From NCBI GenBank assembly GCA_900696645.1, contig CAADGV010000026.1, positions 69,671 through 133,670 on the forward strand: a DNA stretch of 64,000 bases, written 5' to 3'. The position numbers and the translations under genes were made by a program. Origin of the DNA: an uncultured Chlorobiota bacterium. Its GTDB lineage: Bacteria; Bacteroidota; Ignavibacteria; UBA10030; UBA6906. Positions 55,549 to 63,947 of the stretch are shown in pieces. The stretch's first letter is position 1. Every line of letters begins with the position of its first letter. Under the pieces are notes generated by a model. That model had not been told where the DNA came from. It saw only the letters and a list, made by a program, of their open reading frames with translations, and searched no databases.

Positions 55549-56445
55549 ATGAATCGTCTTCAACACAAATTCTTCATAGCATTTCTTGTTGTCCCTTCGT
55601 TCCTGATTCTCTTCGCCGTCGTCTTCTATCCGTTCGTGTACAATGTGGTAATTTCGTTTTCGAACATGAATCTCCGCCACATAAAGGATTGGTCAATTAT
55701 CGGCCCGCAGCAATATATCAAAGTCTTTACCGAACCAACCCAGCCGAACTTCTACGTTGTATTTTTGAAGACGATCATCTGGACGGTTGTCAACCTGACC
55801 TTCCATGTGGTGATTGGTGTTTTCCTTGCTCTGCTCTTGAATCAGCGGGAGGTGAAAGGGAAACCGCTTTTCCGTACACTGTTAATTTTGCCGTGGGCAA
55901 TTCCGCAGTACATTGTTGCGTTGACGTGGAGGGGAATGTTCAATTACGAGTACGGCTCGATCAATCTCATCATCACGAAATATCTGAATTTGCCCGCGGT
56001 TGAATGGCTCAAGAGTCCGACGGAGGCTTTCATCGCCTGTATTCTTACGAACGTCTGGCTCGGGTTTCCGTTTATGATGGTGATTGCATTAGGGGCGTTG
56101 CAGAGTATTCCTCACGAATTGTACGAGGCGGCGGATATTGACGGCGCCTCGTGGTGGCACAAGCTGAAGAATATCACGCTGCCACTCATCAGACCCGTTA
56201 TGATCCCGGCGATTACGCTCGGAACCGTTTGGACATTCAACAACTTGAACATCGTCTGGCTCGTAAGTAATGCCGGCGAGCCGTCCGATCAGACTCATAT
56301 TCTTGTATCGTTCGTTTACAAGGCGGCGTTCAATCTCTACCGGTACGGGTATGCAGCGGCGCTGTCGATGGTGATTTTTGTGATCTTGCTTGGATTCAGT
56401 CTCGTATTCATGAAGAAGACGAAAGCAACGGAGGCGGCGTACTAA
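55549..56445 (+). CDS. malF: Maltose-type ABC transporter permease, MalF-like
   Basis: The 298-residue membrane protein has six predicted helices, starting FFIAFLVVPSFLILFAVVFYPF. The cytoplasmic EAA loop that contacts the ATPase is clear (EAADIDGASWWHKLKNITLPLIRP). It is shorter than the 514-residue E. coli MalF, which has an extra periplasmic loop, and is close to other family permeases. It pairs with MalG, 2 bases downstream, to form the sugar channel of the inner membrane. Confidence 0.9.
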   Translation: MNRLQHKFFIAFLVVPSFLILFAVVFYPFVYNVVISFSNMNLRHIKDWSIIGPQQYIKVFTEPTQPNFYVVFLKTIIWTVVNLTFHVVIGVFLALLLNQREVKGKPLFRTLLILPWAIPQYIVALTWRGMFNYEYGSINLIITKYLNLPAVEWLKSPTEAFIACILTNVWLGFPFMMVIALGALQSIPHELYEAADIDGASWWHKLKNITLPLIRPVMIPAITLGTVWTFNNLNIVWLVSNAGEPSDQTHILVSFVYKAAFNLYRYGYAAALSMVIFVILLGFSLVFMKKTKATEAAY

Positions 56446-56447
56446 CT

Positions 56448-57293
56448 ATGGCACTGAATTCGAACTCCAAACGTGTGTTCCGGCTTGCGGCCACGTATAT
56501 CGTTCTCATCATATTCTGCGTGATTGCAGTCTATCCCATCCTGCAGGTCGTGACGATTTCGCTTCGTCCGTCGGACAGGCTACTCTCGACTTCGCTCGAG
56601 ATCATTCCTGAGAATGCAACATTCGATAACTATGTGAAGCTGTTTACCGATCAGCCGTTTTTGCTGTGGTTATGGAACAGCATTCTCGTGTCGGGGGTAG
56701 TGACCGTAACGGGCGTTGTGCTTGCGGCGATGACGGGATATGCGTTCTCGCGGTTTCACTTCATAGGGAAGAAGTTCGGGTTGCTGAGCCTGTTGACGAC
56801 ACAGATGTTTCCTGCAACAATGCTTCTCCTTCCGCTGTACATCATGTTGATCAAGCTTGGACTCATCAACACGTATTTCGGCGTCATCATCATCTACTCT
56901 GCGACGGCGTTGCCGTTCACAATCTGGACGATGAAGGGATATTACGACACGATTCCGACAAGTCTTGAAGAGGCAGCCCGCATAGACGGCTGTAATCAGT
57001 TCCAGGCATTCTACAAAATCATTCTGCCTCTTGCGGCTCCGGCACTTGTGATTACCGCCCTTTTCTCGTTCATGACCGCATGGGCCGAGTATCTTGTTGC
57101 GGCGCAAATCCTGCAGGATTCAAAACTCTGGACGCTCCCGCTCGGCTTGAAATCATTCGAGTCCAACATGAGTACGGAGTGGGGACTCTACGGCGCTTCA
57201 TCCATCATTGTCACAATTCCTGTCGTGATACTCTTTCTCGCTCTAAGCAAGTATCTTGTTTCAGGGTTGACGTTGGGCAGTGTGAAGGGGTGA
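56448..57293 (+). CDS. malG: Maltose-type ABC transporter permease, MalG-like
   Basis: The 281-residue protein has six helices and the EAA motif EEAARIDGCNQFQAFYKIILPLAAP, the site of contact with the ATPase. MalG-like features include the early YIVLIIFCVIAVYPILQVVTISLRPSDRL and the ending LVSGLTLGSVKG. It is the last gene of the plus-strand glucan operon and converges on the debranching-enzyme gene, with a short heptanucleotide remnant after its stop. Confidence 0.9.
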   Translation: MALNSNSKRVFRLAATYIVLIIFCVIAVYPILQVVTISLRPSDRLLSTSLEIIPENATFDNYVKLFTDQPFLLWLWNSILVSGVVTVTGVVLAAMTGYAFSRFHFIGKKFGLLSLLTTQMFPATMLLLPLYIMLIKLGLINTYFGVIIIYSATALPFTIWTMKGYYDTIPTSLEEAARIDGCNQFQAFYKIILPLAAPALVITALFSFMTAWAEYLVAAQILQDSKLWTLPLGLKSFESNMSTEWGLYGASSIIVTIPVVILFLALSKYLVSGLTLGSVKG

Positions 57294-57297
57294 TAGC

Positions 57298-57311
57298 AGT
57301 TGACGGTTGAT
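57298..57311 (+). repeat. Heptanucleotide remnant after malG
   Basis: Two 7-base units, AGTTGAC and GGTTGAT, stand in tandem between the convergent malG and debranching-enzyme genes. They belong to the GGTTGAT family seen in the sorting domain at 5860-5887. Confidence 0.5.
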
Positions 57312-57322
57312 GTTGCACGATC

Positions 57323-60300
57323 TCACTGACGCACTACAAGCACGTCATAGACGTTAGGATCATCCGGATTCGTTTTTCCTCCTCCATTCCATTCTCCTGC
57401 TTCGCGGTTCACAGTCCTAAACTCGCCGAGTCCCGCTCCTCCATGATCATCTTGGGCACCGACAAGAACCGTGAAAGTCCAGTTGCGTTTCGGCGTGCCG
57501 AGATATTTCAGCGGGATTGCAAAACTGATTGTCCCCTTCTCTGCATCACCCAACGGGTTCGAAACGTCGACCTCAGATGGTCTGTACTCGGCGAGTATCT
57601 TTCCTTCATTGTCTTCGAGTCGAACACCCCCGCCTACCAATATGAGCTTCTCATATCCGGCATCCTCATCAAGCATGTAGTTTGCATTTTGCTCCACCAG
57701 TCGCTTTCCCGAGTTATTGACGCGATCCTGGTCAATTGCAATCGCCACGTACGTGAGTTGAAAACCGTACTCGGGATGCCAGCCGGGGTTGGAAAGTGCT
57801 CTGAAATAGAGTTGGAAATAGGCGTTCTTTGAGTCTAGGGAGCACGAGAAATGAGTGAGATCGAATGAGCCTGGGACGAAAGCTGGATTCTTGGGATACG
57901 TGTATACTCCCAAGCCAATATCGTCGCCGGCGGCGTCGGGAGCATCCAGGATCAAGCTTGGATTAGAGTTTGATGCCTTGATTTGGGGATGATTTAAGAG
58001 GGGGTGGTCAGGTCCCTTTAGCACTCTCAACTTTGGATTCAATTTCGGGGCTGCAAGCTTGAGAGAGTCCAGTCGTTGAGGGACCATTCTCTTTGAGTAA
58101 TTTGTTGTTAAGTCAGAACTGTAATCTCCATTCAGATAGAGAGTTATATCAGACTTCTTCATCACGTATCGAACTTCTGATTTCGCAGACAGGGGGAATT
58201 TCGAATTGGTCTCAGTGTCTCCAGCGTCAAGCAAGGAGATTTCTGCCGTGCCGCCCCTTCGGAGATGAGCTCCGTTAATCTCGACCACCGCTGAATCGGC
58301 AACCCTAAGCACTTTTACTGGGAGGGCGCGCCCGTTTAGATTAACAGTTGCCCGAATGCTCCCTAGGCCTTTTGGGAGCCTTGGTCGAATTGTGAGGTGA
58401 TGCCGGAGCATATCAACTCGTACGCCCAAGTAATCATCATAGAAGTTGCGGATGAACTCGGCAAGGTTCCAAGCTTGGGAAAATGTTCCCGACAGCCGTG
58501 GCTCCTTTGCCTTTGGCCGCGCTATGGCATCGAGAAGTTCCGACTGCGTGCCGACGGCACCGCGGTTGAGAATCTGGTGAGTCGTGTTTCGGGTTATTCT
58601 CCACGCCAACTCGTGCTTGTTGAACGAACAGAGTTCCGAAATGACGGGACCCTGCACCCACGTCCACACAGTGCCGTTGTGATACGCCGCGTCCTTCGGG
58701 TAGTACGGACTGTATTGATGGTAGGGATGAAAGTTCTCGTCGTTTTGAGATAGCGACGCGACGCCGTATTCGTACGCGAGATTGTTAGTTACAGACAAAA
58801 GAACTTCTGCTCTCATTGACTCATCAAGAAGAGGAGAGACAAAAATCTGGTTCGGGCGAAGTTGGTTGTCGGGCGAACCGTCTGTGTTGATATGGTCGGC
58901 AATTCCTCCGTTGAAGAAGAAGTGATGCGGGAAGTTTCGTTTCAGATTTTGAAGCGTTGCGTTCCATGATGTTGCCGAAGAAACGTCGCCGATTCGGGAT
59001 GCGAACCAAAGACCCGCTTCAAGTTGCTTCGCCCACAACGCCTGAATGTCGTTCGCCCGGTTTCCTCTCGGGCTCCAAGGTCCGTCTGGGCCGACTGCAT
59101 CCATCCACGTTTCGGCGTCTCCGTGTGTCAGAAAGCCAAGCGAGTCGCAATGGTACTGCAGCGTCCCTTCGATTGAGCGGAGGATCGTCGGGTAAATTTC
59201 GAGCATGAATGTCGAATCGCCGGACCGTTCAACGTACTCACGCGCCATCATTGCGAAGCGCGGTGTGCCGTCTGCGGTGTTGTACGCCTTATCAGTTGTT
59301 GTGATGATGTTGGGAATTCTTCCGTAGTCGGTCGAGTTCCCATCGAGTTGCTGATAAGCGGCAAAACTTTTCAGTATTTGTTTCGCTTCACTAAACCTTC
59401 CAAGAACAAGAGTGGCACCCGGCAGCGAAATAAACGTATCCCGCCCCCAGTAATTATTAAACCAAGGCAGTCCTGCGAAAATGCCTTTCGTCATCTGATT
59501 CATCATCAACGCATCGAGCGAGAGTTTCGCCCACGCAAGCGCTTTATCGAACTGCTTGTTATCTGTCTCGACTCGTGTTTCCTGCAACAGTCTTTCCATC
59601 CTTGCACGGCGCCACTCGTGATAACGATTCTTGTTGGCAAGATAATCCTTTGCAGCCGCTTCAGCCTCTTCTGCTGTCGCGGCAACGCTGAACACAAGAG
59701 TGTGGGATGTTGCCCGCCGTGCAATCATCATGAGGGGGGAGAATTGCATTCCGCTTTTGGTGGATTTGAGTTGCGGAAGAAAGCCCGGCCCATGAATTGC
59801 CAGCCAAAGCGGTTCAGAGCCCGGCTTGCCTGTTGTGCGCGCAAGATGACTCTTGCGTGCAACGGAAGTTCCCTCTTTCTTAATATGAATCTGATATTGA
59901 TCTGCCGATTGTCCGTCGGTGAAGTACGGTATGACATCGATATGAACCGCTTTTGGGGAGGAAACCGTCACGGAGAATAATGCAAGGCTATCAACGAGTC
60001 GTACTTCCTCAACAATTCCATTTCTATAGAAGCGTTTGAGATAGTCCGGATAGACAACGGTTTTTGTGATTGAATTGCGCTCAAGCTTTTTCTCATCTAC
60101 CCAAATCTCATAGTCGTCAAGAAACTCAATGCCGAACACATTGAAGCCTTGCCAGCTTGTTTTGTTTTGAGCGTTGGTTACTCCGTACAGGAATGCCGTT
60201 TCTTTATTGGTGAACGAGAACTCACGTGAAGCGCCGCGGACTTCGATTGACAACTTCTCAACGAGCGATTGTGATGTGCCGGTTTCTGCTGCGAGGATTG

Positions 60301-60328
60301 GCAAGAGTAGAAAGGGGAGAAGTCTCAT
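57323..60328 (-). CDS. Exported debranching-type glucosidase (GDE/amylo-1,6-glucosidase) with C-terminal glucodextranase-like module
   Basis: The ATG at 60328 overlaps the upstream esterase stop as ATGA and starts a signal peptide (MRLLPFLLLPILAAETGTSQ). The 1001 residues contain a GDE-type alpha/alpha-toroid: LPWFNNYWGRDTFISLPGATL near 290, and HGDAETWMDAVGPDGPWSPRG with a candidate acid glutamate. The family removes alpha-1,6-linked glucose from glycogen or branched dextrins. The last 240 residues resemble the C-terminal domain of glucodextranase (DAPDAAGDDIGLGVYTYP, FDLTHFSCSLDSKNAYFQLYF). No sorting domain is present. It is translated in one run with two esterases. Confidence 0.85.
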   Translation of the reverse strand: MRLLPFLLLPILAAETGTSQSLVEKLSIEVRGASREFSFTNKETAFLYGVTNAQNKTSWQGFNVFGIEFLDDYEIWVDEKKLERNSITKTVVYPDYLKRFYRNGIVEEVRLVDSLALFSVTVSSPKAVHIDVIPYFTDGQSADQYQIHIKKEGTSVARKSHLARTTGKPGSEPLWLAIHGPGFLPQLKSTKSGMQFSPLMMIARRATSHTLVFSVAATAEEAEAAAKDYLANKNRYHEWRRARMERLLQETRVETDNKQFDKALAWAKLSLDALMMNQMTKGIFAGLPWFNNYWGRDTFISLPGATLVLGRFSEAKQILKSFAAYQQLDGNSTDYGRIPNIITTTDKAYNTADGTPRFAMMAREYVERSGDSTFMLEIYPTILRSIEGTLQYHCDSLGFLTHGDAETWMDAVGPDGPWSPRGNRANDIQALWAKQLEAGLWFASRIGDVSSATSWNATLQNLKRNFPHHFFFNGGIADHINTDGSPDNQLRPNQIFVSPLLDESMRAEVLLSVTNNLAYEYGVASLSQNDENFHPYHQYSPYYPKDAAYHNGTVWTWVQGPVISELCSFNKHELAWRITRNTTHQILNRGAVGTQSELLDAIARPKAKEPRLSGTFSQAWNLAEFIRNFYDDYLGVRVDMLRHHLTIRPRLPKGLGSIRATVNLNGRALPVKVLRVADSAVVEINGAHLRRGGTAEISLLDAGDTETNSKFPLSAKSEVRYVMKKSDITLYLNGDYSSDLTTNYSKRMVPQRLDSLKLAAPKLNPKLRVLKGPDHPLLNHPQIKASNSNPSLILDAPDAAGDDIGLGVYTYPKNPAFVPGSFDLTHFSCSLDSKNAYFQLYFRALSNPGWHPEYGFQLTYVAIAIDQDRVNNSGKRLVEQNANYMLDEDAGYEKLILVGGGVRLEDNEGKILAEYRPSEVDVSNPLGDAEKGTISFAIPLKYLGTPKRNWTFTVLVGAQDDHGGAGLGEFRTVNREAGEWNGGGKTNPDDPNVYDVLVVRQ

Positions 60329-61548
60329 TGTGTTTTCCAGAAATAGGAAAGGATGTTGCGAATGCGTGCGTGCCAATTCGTCCAGTTGTGCCCTTCGGGA
60401 TGCTCTTCGTAGTGTACGGAGTAGCCTTTTGCCAGCATCAGGTCCCTCATTTTCGACGCCTTCGCTTGTGCATCATGAATCGTTCCGGTACTTACATAGA
60501 ATCTGATCTTCTTCTTGGGAGATTGCTGCATCAAGGTAATCATTGAATCATTCATCCACCAGAAAGAAGGTGATTGCGCTGCGCAGAGTCCGAAAACATC
60601 CGGACGCTTGTATGAGGCATACGTGGCTATCAGTCCTCCCAGTGAAGCGCCCATGATTGCCGTCTGCGCGGGTCGCTTGTCAAGTCGATACTTCTTGAGC
60701 ATTGCCGGACGAAGTTCGTTTGCCAGAAATGCAACAAACGAATCCCGCATTGCATAGTCCTGCATTCGTGTGCTTGTTTCAGCCTTGTGAATATCAGTGC
60801 GAGCATCGATGAACACAGCAACAACCGGTCGGATGCGTTTGTCCGCAATCATGTTATCTAACACGTTGTTCATTCTAGCGAGAGAAAGATATTCACCGCC
60901 GTCGGTTACGAATATCGAGGGATATCGCTTGTGACCAGAAGTTGAATAGTCCCAGGGGAAATAGACAAATGTTGTGTATGTTCGTTGCAGAATGTTGCTG
61001 TGTATTCGAATTGTGTCAAGCCGCCCGTGCGGAATATCAGGCCGGTAGTGAATCTCAGCAGGCTGCCGATAGAGGGGCATTGTGACTTCGGAATTCGGCC
61101 CGAAGCCACCCATAACTTGTTGTCGGTTAAGAGGATCGAGCATCCAAGTCGAATCGACCACAAGCTTGTACTCAAATCTTGCCGCCGGGTGCATAGATAT
61201 CGAGAGGTGGAAGAAATCCGTCCCGGCAACTCTCAGCATTGTATCGGTGTCAGCACTCCATCGATTGATGTCGCCGGCAACGCTCACACGCCGGGCCCGC
61301 CCGTGGTATATGAAATGAACTGTCGAGTCATTGATTACCGGCCCGCCCGTGCGATGGAGGAATTCTTCTACAATCCGGATACGTGCAGTCGAGTCTTGAG
61401 TCTTGTAGAGATTGTGAAGGAAATCCTGGAATGATGAAGAGACGCGGACTGAATCATTTTGCCGGGAAAGAGATGACGAAGTCGGAGCGAAGATCATCAT
61501 CGAAAGCAAAAGTGCCGCCAATGCCGATCTCACATGTAGGGCATTCAT
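60325..61548 (-). CDS. Exported esterase (Fes/IroE-like) with CBM48-like domain
   Basis: The ATG at 61548 overlaps the upstream stop as TAATG, and the C-terminus overlaps the debranching-enzyme start. The 407 residues carry a signal peptide, a CBM48-like domain (VAGDINRWSADTD, ARFEYKLVVDSTWMLDP) and an esterase domain. The nucleophile serine lies in GASLGG and the catalytic histidine in PEGHNWTNW. It is homologous to the proteins encoded at 7194 and 61548, with no T9SS domain. In an operon with a glucan debranching enzyme it may remove ester groups, for example acetyl groups, from modified glucans; this is inference. Confidence 0.85.
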   Translation of the reverse strand: MNALHVRSALAALLLSMMIFAPTSSSLSRQNDSVRVSSSFQDFLHNLYKTQDSTARIRIVEEFLHRTGGPVINDSTVHFIYHGRARRVSVAGDINRWSADTDTMLRVAGTDFFHLSISMHPAARFEYKLVVDSTWMLDPLNRQQVMGGFGPNSEVTMPLYRQPAEIHYRPDIPHGRLDTIRIHSNILQRTYTTFVYFPWDYSTSGHKRYPSIFVTDGGEYLSLARMNNVLDNMIADKRIRPVVAVFIDARTDIHKAETSTRMQDYAMRDSFVAFLANELRPAMLKKYRLDKRPAQTAIMGASLGGLIATYASYKRPDVFGLCAAQSPSFWWMNDSMITLMQQSPKKKIRFYVSTGTIHDAQAKASKMRDLMLAKGYSVHYEEHPEGHNWTNWHARIRNILSYFWKTQ

Positions 61549-62780
61549 TATTGCGTTGCTGAGAGGAACCAACGGAGAATGTACGGGAGTTCGTTGCGCC
61601 ACCGGCTCCAACTGTGGCCGTCGTTGAATTCCCTGAAGTGATACATGTATCCTTGCTGATGCAGTATTCTCTTGAGGCGTTGGTTGGCCGCATGAAAGTC
61701 ACCTTCACCTGAACCGCCGGGGCTCTCGCCGACATTCCGTTCATACTTGCCGACGTCGAGATAAATGCGTAAGCGTTTCGGGTGGGATTCTTTGAACATC
61801 GTCCAGAGTGTATCGTTTCTAAACGAAACCCTCCCTGACTGGCTTGCAACGTTGCCGACACTGTCCGGCGCCACGAATCCAATATACAACGACATCAACC
61901 CGCCGTACGAATCGCCTATAACATAACGATCCGCCGCCGTTTGTTTTGTGTTGTACTTCTTGTCGACAAACGGAATGAGTTCTGTCGTGAAGAAATTCAC
62001 GTATGCGTCGTTGAGGGCATACTCTGTTTTGCGATTGCGATTGGGTTCGGCAGGGGGAACAACGAACACGCCGATAACAGGAGGAATCGAACCCGAAGCA
62101 ATCAGATTGTCGAGAACAGTTGGAGCCTTCGCAAAATTAATGTAATCTGATCCGTCCTGAAAATAGATTGTCGCAAATCGTGAACGGGCTGTGTCATATC
62201 CTGCAGGAAGATAGACAAACACTGTGCGGCTGTAACCGAGCGCCCTGCTTGAATGTGTGAACGAGGTAACCGTTCCTTTCCGGATGCTCGATGTCGGAAG
62301 ATATTCACCGGAACGTACAAAGCCCGGCATTGCCAACTCGGAATGATCGCCGTATCCGCTTGGTGATACGGACGGATTGTTCGGGTCGAGGATTTCCTTT
62401 GTGTTGACAATGAGGAGGTAGTCGAGGCGCGCATCTTCTTCAAACGCGAGCGTGGTGTAGAACAGATCGGAGTCGGGAAGCCGCTTGAGGCGAATCTTGA
62501 AATTCCAGCTTGTGAAATCTCCGTGCACGCTCACGGAATCGGCCCCGCCGCGGTACAGAAATGTAACATGCCGTTTGTTTGAATCGATGAACGGGATTCC
62601 CTGCCGCTGGGCTTGTCGCCAGAATTGTGAAACGAGAGAATCGCGGACGGAAGGCTCTGTTTGTTCTGTATGCTGTTTGAGGAAATCGTTGAACGAAGCA
62701 AACCTGTGCTGACTTACGGCAGTGAACGAGCAACCGATGGCAAGGAATATCACAACTGCAAAGCGTGTGCAAATGTTCAT
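61548..62780 (-). CDS. Exported esterase (Fes/IroE-like) with CBM48-like domain, operon leader
   Basis: The ATG at 62780 begins a signal peptide (MNICTRFAVVIFLAIGCSFTAVSQ); the upstream frame extension lacks support. The 410 residues have the same layout as the downstream gene: CBM48-like (VHGDFTSWNFKIRLKRL, DARLDYLLIVNTKEILDP), then esterase with nucleophile in GDSYGG and the histidine in NDGHSWSRW. It shares whole-length homology with the other two esterases. It is first in a three-gene coupled unit (two esterases, debranching enzyme). Its substrate is unknown. Confidence 0.85.
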   Translation of the reverse strand: MNICTRFAVVIFLAIGCSFTAVSQHRFASFNDFLKQHTEQTEPSVRDSLVSQFWRQAQRQGIPFIDSNKRHVTFLYRGGADSVSVHGDFTSWNFKIRLKRLPDSDLFYTTLAFEEDARLDYLLIVNTKEILDPNNPSVSPSGYGDHSELAMPGFVRSGEYLPTSSIRKGTVTSFTHSSRALGYSRTVFVYLPAGYDTARSRFATIYFQDGSDYINFAKAPTVLDNLIASGSIPPVIGVFVVPPAEPNRNRKTEYALNDAYVNFFTTELIPFVDKKYNTKQTAADRYVIGDSYGGLMSLYIGFVAPDSVGNVASQSGRVSFRNDTLWTMFKESHPKRLRIYLDVGKYERNVGESPGGSGEGDFHAANQRLKRILHQQGYMYHFREFNDGHSWSRWRNELPYILRWFLSATQ

Positions 62781-62910
62781 GCGGCTCGGATTGGTTTTTT
62801 GGTTGATTGATGTGTGTAGAGAATATACAAACACGTTCAGTGAATTCAAATGCTGAGTGCATGTGGTTGACATGCCGCACGGTTGTTCGTTGAATGTTTG
62901 CGAACTTTCC

Positions 62911-62939
62911 TTGCACGTCGGGCGGGCAAGGAGTATATT
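62911..62939 (+). promoter_or_regulatory. Promoter of uridine kinase
   Basis: TTGCAC (-35), 17 bases and TATATT (-10) lie 32 bases before the uridine kinase ATG. The fit is good for a housekeeping-type promoter. Confidence 0.55.
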
Positions 62940-62971
62940 TGAATCGACATCACACAAGAGAAAACTCACCC

Positions 62972-63595
62972 ATGTCTTCACACCCGCTTGTTGTCGGCAT
63001 CGCCGGTGGAACAAGCTCCGGCAAAACGACCGTCACGCGTGAAATTGCCGCAGCCCTCGGCGAAGCGAACATCGCGCTGTTACAGCACGATTCGTACTAC
63101 AAGGATTTGAGCCAGTTCGGCGGCAAACAGGCTTACGAAATCAACTTCGACCATCCCGATGCGTACGATACGCAACTGTTAATTCAACATATACGCGAGT
63201 TGAAATCAGGACGTTCCGTTCATCAACCCGTGTACAGTTACACGACATACCGCCGTACCAACGAACAACGAAAGGTCGAGCCGAAGCGGGTAATTATTGT
63301 TGAGGGGATTTTGATTTTCTTCGAGCCCGAATTGCGTGACATTATCGATGTGAAAGTGTTTGTTGAAACAGATGATGACGAACGCGTGTTGCGCCGCATC
63401 CGGCGTGATGTCCTCGAACGCGGCCGCACGATTGAATCGGTGATGGAGCAGTACATCGCCACCGTGAAGCCGATGCATCTCGAATTCGTCGAGCCGACAA
63501 AACGCTGGGCTGATGTGATCATCCCTCGCGGCGGCGAGAACCGTGTAGCGATTGATTTAGTCGTGCGCATGTTGCGGACGCTGGATGTGGCGTAG
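62972..63595 (+). CDS. udk: Uridine kinase
   Basis: The enzyme phosphorylates uridine and cytidine with ATP or GTP in pyrimidine salvage. The ATG at 62972 gives a 207-residue protein of normal length, with Walker A GGTSSGKTT near residue 12, LLQHDSYYKDL, NFDHPDAYD, YSYTTYRR and VEGILIFFEPELRD (Walker B-like), and a closing lid segment (RRIRRDVLERGRTIESVMEQY). The frame runs 78 bases further upstream, but that would cover its promoter. It is divergent from the esterase operon. Confidence 0.94.
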   Translation: MSSHPLVVGIAGGTSSGKTTVTREIAAALGEANIALLQHDSYYKDLSQFGGKQAYEINFDHPDAYDTQLLIQHIRELKSGRSVHQPVYSYTTYRRTNEQRKVEPKRVIIVEGILIFFEPELRDIIDVKVFVETDDDERVLRRIRRDVLERGRTIESVMEQYIATVKPMHLEFVEPTKRWADVIIPRGGENRVAIDLVVRMLRTLDVA

Positions 63596-63947
63596 CGGCA
63601 GATGTTTTGATTTCAAAAAGTTCGCCTTCCGCAAATTTTTAACTTGACATCGCCGAATGCAAATAGTACATTGCACCCGTCAAGGGTACGCGAGAACGCC
63701 GACCTTCACACACAACGCTGTTCTTTGACGAGATGAGACCGACCGAGGAGGAAGACTGGAGGTATCTCATCTTCACTCTTCAACCCCACGCTCTTTTTCC
63801 TCCCTCGTTTCCATCCGTTGCACGTCGCATAAGCGGCAAGTGTATTTCAAGTTTTGGAGACGCCATGAAATCTTGTTCCGCTTCAGTTGAAAATGGACTC
63901 CTGAAAGGGTAGAATATAGGAAACTCACAACCAGAAGGAGCCACGTT
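63596..63947 (+). promoter_or_regulatory. Promoter and long leader of the last gene
   Basis: TTGACA (63644), 17 bases and TACATT (63667-63672) form a promoter. The transcript would have a leader of about 270 bases. It holds a stem of AGATGAGA with TCTCATCT (63731-63772) whose loop contains GAGGAGGAA, which could pair instead with a TTCCTCC stretch near 63800. That gives two alternative structures and suggests a regulated leader. It matches no riboswitch class I know. A 59-codon frame (63733-63912) overlaps the leader. Confidence 0.4.

Noticed and set aside
63733-63912. 59-codon frame in the leader of the last gene
   Set aside because: Its ribosome site is weak and its translation resembles nothing; it may be chance within a structured leader.
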